NCBI RefSeq assembly: GCF_033366695.1
Contig: NZ_JAOBTQ010000001.1
Coordinates: 62,001-126,000, forward strand
Origin: Streptomyces sp. SCL15-4
GTDB lineage: Bacteria > Actinomycetota > Actinomycetes > Streptomycetales > Streptomycetaceae
Length of the DNA stretch: 64,000 bases
Reading direction: 5' to 3'
Both the position numbers and the translations under genes were made by a program. A model generated the notes under the pieces. It searched no databases and was not told the origin of the DNA. It saw nothing but the letters and a program-made list of their open reading frames with translations. Below, one piece after another: positions 9,332 to 17,548 of this stretch (position 1 is its first letter; each line of letters begins with the position of its first letter).

Positions 9332-9708
9332 TTACAACGGGCTCCGTCCCCCACGGCACCGGCACCGTCGACGGCAACCTCGCCGGCCTTCCTGTCGGCT
9401 CACCCCTCAACCACGACGGCGGCGCCGACCCACTACCGGATCTCCTCAGTACGTGTTTCTGATCCCCGGTTCTGAGTAGCCTTGGGTTCTACGCTGGCGC
9501 GGTGTCCAAGGGCGCCAGGCGGGCCGCGGTGAGGACCAGGCGTGGACCAAGGACCGGGGGACCGGGCCGGGACCCCACTGATCAACAGCCTAAGGCACGT
9601 CTTTAAACGGATCTTGTCCAGCGCAGGAACGACGCCAGGCTGATCAGGCCCGTTCCCCGCAACAGCTAGACTTGTCGCTTCGAAGAATTGACCATCGGGG
9701 GTGTGTAC
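9332..9708. other. Intergenic, no supported gene
   Basis: No frame with convincing coding character is visible. The stretch becomes less GC-rich towards 9700. A segment at about 9595-9660 (CACGTCTTTAAACGGATC and following) looks like the terminal part of an insertion sequence, but I could not find a matching inverted repeat. Confidence 0.3.
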
Positions 9709-10077
9709 GTGGCGGACGACGAAAGCGAAAACAGCCATGAACCCAGCGAACATCTGGATTCGATCTGGGGCTTCCTAGGATTGGCCGCCGGGCTGGCGAC
9801 ATGTCTGAAGCTCGTGTACGCCTTCGGATTGGACGGCCATGATGAAGTGCCGTCCGGTGCCCTCATCCCGGTAGCGGTCCTGGCATTAGCCCTGACCTTG
9901 GGCCCTATGATCATTGCCCGTTCTATCTCCGAGCGGCTACGTGGCGAGGTAAAGCGGGGGAGGATTTCTTATGCGACGTACTGGACAACCTTAATCGGCA
10001 TCGCCGGAGCTGTATTTTCACTCCTGGGTATCGTGAATATCGATGAGTATATTGAAGTGTGGAAGAATTTTCAGTAG
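9709..10077 (+). CDS. Small membrane protein of unusually low GC
   Basis: 122 residues from GTG 9709, with GGGGG about seven bases upstream; TTG 9688 and GTG 9703 are in frame as alternatives. An acidic head (ADDESENSHEPSEHLDS) is followed by three hydrophobic segments: WGFLGLAAGLATCLKLVYAF, ALIPVAVLALALTLGPMIIA and TTLIGIAGAVFSLLGIV. A basic loop (RSISERLRGEVKRGR) lies between the second and third. It is a likely inner-membrane protein. The codons are clearly less GC-biased than the neighbours (ATT, AAT and GAA are frequent), a sign of recent acquisition. It ends against an IS5-type transposase remnant. Confidence 0.65.
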   Translation: MADDESENSHEPSEHLDSIWGFLGLAAGLATCLKLVYAFGLDGHDEVPSGALIPVAVLALALTLGPMIIARSISERLRGEVKRGRISYATYWTTLIGIAGAVFSLLGIVNIDEYIEVWKNFQ

Positions 10078-10310
10078 CCAACAGGGGGGCAGCCGTCGGC
10101 CGGTGCCGGTTTCCTCGGCCAGCTGGGGGTGGCGCCTTTCCGGGCCAGGCGCCTGGTCATGAGGGTAATGGCAGCCCAGGTGATCAGGGTCTCGGAGTGC
10201 TGGATGAGCCGCTCGTAGTCCCTCGCGTGTCGGCGCGCGTGCATCATCCACGCCAGCGACCTCTCGACGCCCCAGCGGCGGGGCAGCACGACGAAGCCGG
10301 ACGCGTCCTT
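10071..10310 (-). pseudogene. IS5-family transposase, C-terminal remnant
   Basis: Only the last part of a DDE transposase remains: the segment LPRRWGVERSLAWMMHARR with the catalytic Glu in 'WGVERSLAW', then DYERLIQHSETLITWAAITL and MTRRLARKG. This matches the end of the IS5-family enzymes common in Streptomyces. The first two catalytic Asp regions are absent, and the piece abuts the phosphatase-like remnant. Confidence 0.75.
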
Positions 10311-10317
10311 CGGCCGG

Positions 10318-10760
10318 CTGACGCGTAGGGCTCCGTCAGCTCGTGCGCGCGCCGGACGGCGTCGTCGAGCAGGCGCTCGGCGGCGGCGTGCGGATCGCCG
10401 GTCAGGTAGCCGGCCAGGTCGTGGCCGGCGTCCTCGTGGGGCTCGTAGGCGCCGCCGGAAGCGAGCAGCAGCCAGCCCGCGTGCCCGGCGGCCGCGCGGG
10501 CCAGGCGGTGGGCGGCGGTACGGGTTCAGGAGCGGACGGCCGCGGTGTCACCCACGCCGTCGAGCAGGGCGTAGGCGCGGGTGCCGTCCGGCGCTGTGCA
10601 CACGGCGGTCGCGTCGCACTGGAAGGCCCGGTCACCGGGCCGCTGGGCGGTGGCGTACGACGTCACGGCCGGGTCCTCGTCCATGTCCTCGCGCATGCGG
10701 CAAGCCTTCCAGAACGCGGGGTCCGGGCGGAGTGCTTCGCGAGGGCGCCCGCGCCCGGAG
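10318..10760 (-). pseudogene. PP2C-like phosphatase remnant with internal deletion
   Basis: The minus strand reads MREDMDEDPAVTSYATAQRP, GDRAFQCDATAV, DGTRAYALLDGVGD and then an in-frame TGA where a Trp codon is likely (S-stop-TRTAAHRLARAA). The next residues are GWLLLASGGAYEPHEDAG. The LLDGxG and LLLASxG motifs are those at the two ends of the PP2C fold, but here they are only about 40 residues apart, so the middle of the domain is deleted. It resembles conserved Streptomyces PP2C-type proteins encoded near mobile elements. The metal Asp of the second motif is also lost (SGG). Confidence 0.5.
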
Positions 10761-10843
10761 GGGTGAAGCTGACCGGCGGGGCCGGGGGGTGTGACGCCCC
10801 GTCCCCGGCACCGCCGGGGTCTATGCGGGAGACGTTCCGCCGG

Positions 10844-11002
10844 TCACCGGGACGTCTCTGACTCGCGGGTGCGGCGACGCGTGATGGCGTCCATGGCTTT
10901 CACGCTGGCCTCGCTGTCCTGGATGCGACGGCGGTACTCCTGCCAGTCCTCGGGAGTCCATTGGTCCAGGGCCGCGGGGAACGTCCCGTCGCCGCCGTTC
11001 AC
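10844..11002 (-). CDS. Small hypothetical protein coupled to the preceding gene
   Basis: 52 residues starting at GTG 11002, which overlaps the TGA of the upstream gene by four bases (GTGA), a classic translational-coupling arrangement. It is highly charged and helical (LDQWTPEDWQEYRRRIQDSE, KAMDAITRRR). No family recognised. Confidence 0.5.
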   Translation of the reverse strand: MNGGDGTFPAALDQWTPEDWQEYRRRIQDSEASVKAMDAITRRRTRESETSR

Positions 11003-11352
11003 CGGTCCGCCCCCACGGCCGGGACACCGTACATGGCCGCGCAGCATTCGCAGGCACGCAGGCCGCCCACGGGGTACCGGGGCGATGCCGTCCCCGCGCA
11101 CCACACGCACGACGTGCCCGCACGCTGCCGGTCCGTCAGAGCGTCCAGGTTGATCGTCGGGGCGTCCACCAGTTGCGGCAGTGGCCAGTCGTGCTGCGCG
11201 TCGTCATGAGCAGTCGCCTCGCGCTCGCGGTCGGTTCGGTGTGGTCGTCCCCGACGGGGGGCGGGGACGACCACCGGGCCGCAACCCGCCCCGGGGGCGA
11301 GGCGGTTGGGCTGGCACCAGTCAACGATCACTGTCCGCTGTGGGACCATCAC
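10999..11352 (-). CDS. Small cysteine-rich hypothetical protein, start uncertain
   Basis: The trusted part is LPQLVDAPTINLDALTDRQR, then TSCVWCAG, then GLRACECCAAMYGVPA: two pairs of cysteines (C-x2-C and C-x-C-C) suggest a zinc ribbon. Similar small proteins accompany XRE-type regulators in Streptomyces. The open frame runs to an ATG at 11352, but that start lies upstream of a strong hairpin (11241-11274) and overlaps the leader of the divergent XRE gene. The real start is therefore probably below 11240. It is coupled to the following small gene by a GTGA overlap. Confidence 0.5.
   Translation of the reverse strand: MMVPQRTVIVDWCQPNRLAPGAGCGPVVVPAPRRGRPHRTDREREATAHDDAQHDWPLPQLVDAPTINLDALTDRQRAGTSCVWCAGTASPRYPVGGLRACECCAAMYGVPAVGADR
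11241..11274. terminator. Perfect 12-bp inverted repeat
   Basis: GTGGTCGTCCCC pairs exactly with GGGGACGACCAC over a ten-base loop. It sits between the divergent small cysteine-rich gene and the XRE gene. It could be a terminator or an operator; the stem strength favours RNA structure. Confidence 0.45.
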
Positions 11353-11437
11353 CCATGCGGCATGTGCATACGGGTACGCGCTCAGCGGGTACGAGCAGGT
11401 ACCGAAAGCCGCAGGGACTCGTAGCGTGGGGGGCGTC

Positions 11438-12676
11438 GTGGACTTCCAGGCAGAGCCGATCCGGGACGCCTCACGAGCTGGGGACTACGGACGCGTGATC
11501 GAGCTGGCCCGCAAGGGGCGGCAGATGACGCAGGCGGCGCTGGGACAGGCCCTGGACATGTCCCAGTCGGCCGTCTCCCGTCTGGAGAAACGCGGCCAAG
11601 CCTCCTACAGCACCGACGTCCTGGCCGCGGCGGCTGCCCATCTTCAGATCCCGCCGGCGCTGGTGGGTCTGGCGGACGGGCGCACGGCGCAGGTTCAGGT
11701 GAGAGACGACGATCCCATGCACCGACGCACCGTCCTTGGCGGCGCCCTCGCCGCGATGACAGCGCCCATCCTGGCCGCCGTGCCGGACACGCACGACACG
11801 ATCGGCGGGCAGGCCGCCGCCCTCCGGTTGACGACGAGCGCCTACCGCAGACTCGATGGCACCACCCCCTCCCGTGACCTCGCCGACGCGGTGGAAGGCC
11901 ATATCCGGCTCATCCAGACCATCACCCGCACCGCGACCGGCGATGCGGAGCGGGCGCGGCTGGCGGCCATGGGCAGCGAGGCGGCCTCCTTCGCGGGCTG
12001 GCTCGCGTGGGACAAGGGAGACCACGGGTCGGCCCGCTCCTGGTACGGCGGAGCCGTCAAAGCCGCACGCACGGCCCACAACCCGCTCCTGACCGCGTAC
12101 CAGATAGGCACGCTTGCCCAGTTCGAGGCGCATGCCGGCAACGGTGTGGAAGCGCTGAATCTCGCCCGGCGTGCCCGGCGGGTACTCGGGGAGCAGGGCC
12201 CGGCCGTCGCCGACGCCTGGCTGCTGACCGTGGAGGCCCTCGGGTACGCGGTAGCCGGCGACCGGCGCGGGGCGGACCGGGCCCTGGCCGGGTCCCGTAC
12301 CGCCGCCGAGGCGCTGACCGCCGGGCAGGAACCGCCCCCGTGGCCGTGGGTGTTCTCCTTCACTCCCGACAAGGTGGCCGCCTGCCGCGTCACTTGCGGC
12401 GCCCGCCTGGGGCTGCCCGAGTGGGTTCTCGCCGAGGACGTGGAAGCCCTGGCCACCGGGCACGCGAAGCAACGCGCGCTGCTCGTGCTCGACATCGCCG
12501 GCGGGCGGGTGGAGGCCGCGTTCGCCTTCGCCTCCCGCGCCCTCGAGGCCGGCCTGCAGTACCGGTCCGGGCGGATCGTGGAACGCGCTCGTGCCCTGCG
12601 CCGTAGCCTCACCACCGCCTCACCGCCCAGGGTGGTACGGGACTTCGACGAGCGCCTGCACGGCGTCTACCCGTAG
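11438..12676 (+). CDS. XRE-family regulator with TPR-like C-terminal domain
   Basis: 412 residues from GTG 11438, preceded by GGGGGG; earlier in-frame starts lie in sequence of poor coding quality. Residues of about 15-65 form a helix-turn-helix (VIELARKGRQMTQAALGQAL, then SQSAVSRLEKRG). A linker with MHRRTVLGGALAA follows, then a long array of Ala/Arg-rich helical pairs (GWLAWDKGDHGSARSWYGGA, EALNLARRARRVLGEQGPA) as in the TPR-type regulators abundant in Streptomyces. It probably senses a peptide or small ligand through the helical domain. It is followed after 15 bases by the SLOG-like gene, with which it likely forms an operon. Confidence 0.8.
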   Translation: MDFQAEPIRDASRAGDYGRVIELARKGRQMTQAALGQALDMSQSAVSRLEKRGQASYSTDVLAAAAAHLQIPPALVGLADGRTAQVQVRDDDPMHRRTVLGGALAAMTAPILAAVPDTHDTIGGQAAALRLTTSAYRRLDGTTPSRDLADAVEGHIRLIQTITRTATGDAERARLAAMGSEAASFAGWLAWDKGDHGSARSWYGGAVKAARTAHNPLLTAYQIGTLAQFEAHAGNGVEALNLARRARRVLGEQGPAVADAWLLTVEALGYAVAGDRRGADRALAGSRTAAEALTAGQEPPPWPWVFSFTPDKVAACRVTCGARLGLPEWVLAEDVEALATGHAKQRALLVLDIAGGRVEAAFAFASRALEAGLQYRSGRIVERARALRRSLTTASPPRVVRDFDERLHGVYP

Positions 12677-12691
12677 GAAGGGGAACACCGC

Positions 12692-13165
12692 ATGAGGGTG
12701 GGAATCAGCGGGCACCGCGGACTGAGCACACAGGTCGAGGAACAGGTGCGGGCCCTCCTGGCCGACCAGGTCAGCCAGTACGTCCCGGCCGGACTCGTCG
12801 GTGTCTCGTGCATCGCCGACGGCCCCGACTCCTGGTTCGCCGAAACCGTCCTGGAGCACGGCGGCCGCCTCGAGGTCGTCATCCCGGCCACCGAGTACCG
12901 GCAAGGGCTGCCCGACTGGCATCACCCCGTCTACGACCGGCTCCTCTCCCGCGCAGCCGACGTCCACCACACCGGCATCACCGAATCGACCTCCGAAGCC
13001 CACCAGGCCGGATCCGAAATCCTCGTCGGCCTGGTGGATGAGCTGATCACCGTATGGGACGGGAAACCGGCACGGGGATACGGAGGCACCGCGGACGTGG
13101 TCGCCTACGCCGAACGCACCGGCGTCCCGGTGCGGGTGCTATGGCCCGAGGGCGCCAGCCGGTGA
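12692..13165 (+). CDS. SLOG/LOG-like Rossmann nucleotide-binding protein
   Basis: 157 residues, ATG with GGGGAA upstream, 15 bases after the XRE gene. The N-terminus MRVGISGHRGL is the glycine-rich turn of a Rossmann-like fold. VGVSCIADGPDSWFAETVL, LEVVIPATEYRQGLP and the end GYGGTADVVAYAERTGVPV with VLWPEG follow. The pattern fits the SLOG superfamily (relatives of DprA and LOG lysine decarboxylase-like proteins), some of which bind or process nucleotide signals. A similar regulator-SLOG pair recurs in Streptomyces as I recall. A signalling or defence role is inferred only. Confidence 0.6.
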   Translation: MRVGISGHRGLSTQVEEQVRALLADQVSQYVPAGLVGVSCIADGPDSWFAETVLEHGGRLEVVIPATEYRQGLPDWHHPVYDRLLSRAADVHHTGITESTSEAHQAGSEILVGLVDELITVWDGKPARGYGGTADVVAYAERTGVPVRVLWPEGASR

Positions 13166-13466
13166 AGCCGTTGAACGCAGTGCCGCCCACGCAGCAACGC
13201 CCTGTCCGACGAAGTCGCCACTTTGCGCCAAGGCGGTGGTACTGCACTTCGCCCAGGCCGCCCAGGACCCCGTACAGCGCGATAGCGCTACGTCCTGCCC
13301 GCTGCACCCCAGCCCCGTACGAAGGCGGCCAGGGCGCGGCGCTGCTCTTCCTCCCGGTGGCATGGCTGCGGCCCTCAGGCGGCAGCGTGGAATGGACCAC
13401 CGACCCCGAGGCCCTGGCCAACCCCGCCCCGAGCACCCCGGACACCCGCCCCCGGGCGCGGAAACG

Positions 13467-13639
13467 ATGAGCGGCGACGGCTACGGCGCCCGCCCACGTC
13501 TTCTCCGGACGTCCGCGCCATGACCGGCCATCACCGCAGACCTCGGCGTAGCGGCCCGCCCTGGTGGGCCTGGTGGCAGACCTGGTGCTTGTGCGACGCA
13601 CTCGTGGCCCTGGTCCTCATCACCCTGCGGCCCCTGTAG
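13467..13639 (+). CDS. Two overlapping tiny ORFs (18 and 39 residues)
   Basis: ATG 13467 encodes MSGDGYGARPRLLRTSAP. Its TGA overlaps the ATG (13520) of a 39-residue peptide that is basic, then rich in Trp and hydrophobic residues (PPWWAWWQTWCLCDALVALV, LITLRPL), probably membrane-inserting. The same arrangement recurs at 15.66 kb (YGTRPRLPRSPVP stop overlapping ATG of MTGQQ), which argues that the overlap is real and conserved. A GC hairpin at 13651-13669 follows and may terminate the unit. Confidence 0.4.
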
Positions 13640-14003
13640 ACACGGGCTGGCCGGGGACGTGTCCCCCGGCTGAAGGTTGATCGCCGGATCAGCGGTCCAA
13701 GGTGGCCGGCGGCGGCGCGCTCGGCGGGCGGGAGAGGCGCTCGCGTTGGCCAGAGCGTGTGGGGGCCGAGGACGGCGTCGGGAGATCAGTCCTCTTCCTT
13801 GAGTGGGTGTGCCCCATCGGCCGCTCAGGCAACCAGCTGCGTTTGCGGTCTCTGCGGGCGTCGGCGGTGCGCTGACCCGCCGTGGTCGGGGCTGGACGCG
13901 GCACGGCGGGAGACGTGGTCGGGCTGGTGGTCGGGGCGACCACGCTGCCGGCCACGCCGGGGCTCCCGGGTTTCGTCGGACGCCCGGACGGGTGACTTTT
14001 TGC
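13640..14003. other. Intergenic region with a terminator-like hairpin
   Basis: CCGGGGAC and GTCCCCCGG at 13651-13669 form a compact hairpin after the tiny ORFs. The remainder has open frames on both strands but none with consistent coding character. Confidence 0.35.
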
Positions 14004-14039
14004 CTCGCGTACGCGAGCGGATATCTAAACGCATACGCG
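14004..14039. promoter_or_regulatory. Palindromic operator candidate upstream of the exonuclease gene
   Basis: A perfect 14-base palindrome CTCGCGTACGCGAG (14004-14017) is followed 24 bases on by a second TACGCG (14034-14039). The surroundings are AT-rich for this genome (GATATCTAAACGCA). Position and symmetry suggest a repressor site overlapping the promoter. Confidence 0.4.
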
Positions 14040-14133
14040 TAACATGCCTGTTCTTCCTGGCATTTGACACTTATTCATGCGCGATGCCACGTTCCGTTAC
14101 GGTTGGTCGCCGCTAGGCCGAAGGAGGCAATTC

Positions 14134-15467
14134 GTGAACGAGGTGTTGACCGCGTCGGCGGGCCAGGAGGACGACGTCGACCCGGACCGGGCGGCCCGGG
14201 GCAAGCCGCTGGGGTTCGTGCAGGGAGTGCCGGTGTACGCAAGCGGCGGGGCGCCGGCGTACCTGCGGACGAAGGCCCAGCTGGGCGCGGTGCGGCGCAA
14301 GCCCGCTGCGGGACAGCAGCCGGCGGCATATGTCTACGCCCGCTGGTACGGGACCCGGATCGCTCTGTGGGATCCGGAGGAGTCGGTGAAGATGCGGCCC
14401 CTGTCGGCTCTGCAGCGCCGTCAGATGCAGCAGAGCCGTACTTGCACAGACTGCGGCGGGGTGTTCCCCGTTCCGGTGTGGGGGATGTGCGGCGTGTGCG
14501 AGGACCGGGCGGTCCGGCGCCGGGCCGATCTGCGCCGTCGGACGTGCCAGGACTGCGGCACCGTCTTCCAGACGCCCACGCTGGCCAGGAGCTGGGGCGA
14601 CGGGATGTGTCTGGCGTGCGACGAACGCCTTGAGCGGGGACGGCGGCTGACGCGGTCTCTGGCGGAGCGCTCGCGCCGGCGGTGTCTGGTGCAGCTGTAC
14701 CCGCTCACGGTGTGGGCGGCGATGAGCGAGCGCGAGCAGGCGATGGCCGACTGGCACTGCCCCGCATGCGACCGGGAGATCGAGCAGGGGCGCGCGCAGG
14801 CGCGGCGGCGGGCGGACCGTGCCCGGTGGGACGACCTCGGGCCGACCATCGCGTGGGCGCAGATGATCCTCGCCGATCCGGAGGCGTACGCGGTCCTGGA
14901 CACCGAGACGACCGGCCTGACCGGGACCTCACGGATCGTGGAGATCGCCGTCACCACGGTGTCGGGGACGGTGCTGCTCGACACGCCGTCAACCCCGGTG
15001 GCGAGCCGATCCCGGCGCAGGCCACGGCGATTCACGGCATCACCGACGCCATGGTCCGGGACGCGCCCGCCTTCTCCGAGATCCTCCCCCGCCTCACCGA
15101 GGCCCTCGCCGGGCGCCGGATCGTGATCTACAACCGGGAGTACGACACCGGCCGGCTGCTGTGGGAGCTTCACCTTCACCACCAGGCCCTGGGCACGGTC
15201 GACTTCACCAAGCAGCCTCGCTACGGCACCGGGCGGCACGCGGCCGCGCAGGCCTGGCTGGACGCGCAGGAGTGGGAGGAGTGCGCGATGGAGCAGTACG
15301 CCGCCTTCCACGGCGACTGGCACGACTACTTCGGCAGCTACACCTGGCAGAAGCTGCGCGGCGGCCACCGGGCCCTGGGCGATACCCGTGCCGTCATCCG
15401 CCGACTCGAAGAAATGGCCGCCTACCCCAGCCCCTTCGACCCGGTGGCGGAGCCCGCTGCCGCGTGA
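14134..15467 (+). pseudogene. DEDDh 3'-5' exonuclease with N-terminal zinc ribbons, one frameshift
   Basis: GTG 14134 has an excellent GGAGG seven bases upstream. The first half has three cysteine pairs (CTDCGGVF with CGVC, CQDCGTVF with CLAC, CPAC), i.e. zinc-ribbon-like modules. The DnaQ-type exonuclease follows: YAVLDTETTGLTG (first Asp and Glu), IPAQATAIHGITDAMV, VIYNREYDTGRLL (second Asp), and GGHRALGDTRAVIRRL (His and last Asp). All five catalytic residues are present, but the frame changes at about 14988, where a one-base loss turns an expected D-T-L-V-N-P-G-G into noise. Fused, it is about 445 residues. It may be functional if the indel is an error. Similar proteins probably act in repair or nucleic-acid turnover on mobile elements. 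Confidence 0.65.
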
Positions 15468-15472
15468 CGCCG

Positions 15473-15829
15473 TCAGGGCCGCGCTCGCCCTGGCGGCCCT
15501 GGCTCTGACCTCGTCTGTGCCCGTGCCGGTGCCCCGCCCGCACGCCACATCGCTCCCGGCCTCCGCGCCGGACACCGCATCCGAGGCGGACCCGCCGGCC
15601 CAGTCCAGCCATCCGTCGGACCGGATCGGCGGGTACACCGACCGCTACGGCACCCGCCCGCGCCTTCCCCGGTCACCCGTGCCATGACCGGCCAGCAACC
15701 CAGCGCCTGCGCGGCCGCCGTCCCGCGGCCGCGCCGCACACGCCGGACGATCCCCCGGACGCCCGCGCCCACCGCCAGGCGCACCAGCGGGTCCTCCGCC
15801 AGCGACCGCATGGTGTCCATCCACTCCAT
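15473..15829 (-). CDS. Paralogue of the small protein at 0.24 kb, diverged C-terminus
   Basis: 118 residues from the ATG at 15829. It begins MEWMDTMRSLAEDPLVRLAV and continues with RRVRRGRGTAA, matching the first gene of the window over about 42 residues. The DNA leader upstream (GGGCTGGAGGGC through GGGAGACGGCG) is conserved too. After that the sequence is Gly/Arg/Pro-rich and unlike the paralogue, so the 3' end is probably lost or replaced. It overlaps short plus-strand frames. Function unknown. Confidence 0.4.
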   Translation of the reverse strand: MEWMDTMRSLAEDPLVRLAVGAGVRGIVRRVRRGRGTAAAQALGCWPVMARVTGEGAGGCRSGRCTRRSGPTDGWTGPAGPPRMRCPARRPGAMWRAGGAPARAQTRSEPGPPGRARP

Positions 15830-16096
15830 CGCCGTCTCCCTCGGCCTGCGGGCAGCGCGCCCGTGAAGAGTGCCCTGCCCTCCAGCCCTTGAGGGCGGAA
15901 GTCCGACATGGAACAGGAGACGACGGGGAGAATTTCCCGGGACCACATTCCGGCTCGGTGACACGGCATCCCCCGCGAGACTGCTGTCCGGCCCTACCGC
16001 TGCTTCCGGCGCGCAGCCGCACGGATCGCGAGGGGGGCCCGTGAGGAAACGTCCGAAACTCGCTGGAACGCCTCCTGGCAGGCGTCAAATGCCTTC

Positions 16097-16951
16097 ATGC
16101 CGAGCCGACGCAGTCAGCCATTCCGACGGGCAAGCGAGCGCGTTCTACGGAGACGCCCTTCCCCCACCACGCCCCGAACCGCGTCAGCCGTGCCGCGGCA
16201 GCGGAGGACATCAGCGACAGCCCGCCCGACCGGGGGCAGGCAGAGACCAGTCCGCGCGAGCAACGGTTCGCGGCCGGACACGGCACGGCGCTCACGGCTG
16301 GACTGGGCACGCCGCATCGAGCTGGTCTCGGTGCTGATCGCCGCTCTCGTCAGCGTGGCTGGCTTGTGGTACTCCAACAACCAGGTCCGCGACCAGCTGA
16401 AGGTCAGCCGCCAGGAACTGGGAGTCACGCGGGAAGTGCAGATCACCGACCGGTACACCAAGGCCGTGGAGAACCTCGGCAATGGCGCCATGGACGTCCG
16501 TATCGGTGGCGTCTACGCCTTGGAGCGCATCATGCAGGATTCCTCCCGCGACCACCCCACCATCGGCAACGTCCTGGCCGCCTACATTCGCACCCACACC
16601 AGCAAACCCCCTCGGAAAGGGGAAGCCGTACCTGCCGACGTGCTGGCCGCGCTCACGGTCCTCGCCTATCGCAGTGCCGATCGCGACAGCTACTTCATCA
16701 TCGATCTCAGCGGAGCCCATCTGCCAGGCATCACGCTCTCGTACAGAGGGCGGCTCCATGACGGGTTCGTGCCCGGCTCGCTGACCGCGGACCTGTCCGG
16801 CGCGAACCTGACCGGCGCATCGCTGTACGGCGCGGATCTGACCCACGTTAACGCGGGCGGCGCGAACCTGGCCGGCGCACATCTGGATGGCGCGAAGGGC
16901 GTGGAGGACCTGACTCTAACTGGCGCAAAGGGCGTAGAGGACCCGGGATAA
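16097..16951 (+). CDS. Membrane-anchored pentapeptide-repeat protein
   Basis: 284 residues. A basic, low-complexity N-terminus (about 70 residues, probably overextended) leads to one membrane segment, IELVSVLIAALVSVAGLWYS. A coiled region QLKVSRQELGVTREVQITDR and a conserved block DRYTKAVENLGN, VRIGGVYALERIMQDS, HPTIGNVLAAYIRTH follow. The C-terminus holds pentapeptide repeats of the A(D/N)LxG type (DLSGANLTGASLYGADL, GANLAGAHLDGA). This architecture is common in Streptomyces, but the role is unknown. The last repeats (VEDLTLTGAKGVEDPG) are irregular. Confidence 0.75.
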   Translation: MPSRRSQPFRRASERVLRRRPSPTTPRTASAVPRQRRTSATARPTGGRQRPVRASNGSRPDTARRSRLDWARRIELVSVLIAALVSVAGLWYSNNQVRDQLKVSRQELGVTREVQITDRYTKAVENLGNGAMDVRIGGVYALERIMQDSSRDHPTIGNVLAAYIRTHTSKPPRKGEAVPADVLAALTVLAYRSADRDSYFIIDLSGAHLPGITLSYRGRLHDGFVPGSLTADLSGANLTGASLYGADLTHVNAGGANLAGAHLDGAKGVEDLTLTGAKGVEDPG

Positions 16952-16956
16952 GCCCG

Positions 16957-17548
16957 TCCCAGCTGACGACCGTTCCAGGGTAATGCCTCCGACACCTGCC
17001 GGACCAGCACCGATACCCCGGGCACCAGGACCCGGTGACGGCGGACGAGTTGAGACTCACCCCGGCGATGGGCGCACGCCCCCCGGTGCTTGGGGCGGCC
17101 TTCGCGCTCACCGCAGCGACACCCTGGGGCGCAGGAACTACTCCCGCGTCGGCGGGAGCTGGGTGGCCGGTGACTCGGTGCGCCGCCGGCGGCGGTTTGC
17201 CCGTGTGCGATCGAGGTCCGTGACATCGGGTGGGCGGGCTGATCACGGAGCGAGCCACAACAGGACGTCGCGGGCCGCCCTGGCGTCAGCGGCGCCGGAG
17301 AATCAGGCCCGCCAACGTGCTCAACGCGACAGCCGGGTGGGCTGGGCGGGTGGATGACGGACCCGTAGCGCACCGGGCTTGCCGGGCAGCCGGTTGTAGG
17401 TTCAGCGGACCAGTCGGCCCGTGTACGGGGCCACGTCTGCGAGGCACATCATGGGACGTCACAAGCAGCACAAGCCGCGCCGCGCCCACGGGGCGAGAGC
17501 GACCAGCCGACCCCGGAGTGGTTCGGCACCGTGTAACACTGCGAGGGA
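16957..17548. other. About 590 bases without a supported gene
   Basis: Open frames exist on both strands, but none shows family motifs, a good ribosome site or consistent codon bias. No repeats, tRNA or hairpins stand out. Confidence 0.35.

Noticed and set aside
10343..10861. 172-codon plus-strand ORF
   Set aside because: Antisense of the PP2C-like remnant; Gly/Val-rich shadow.
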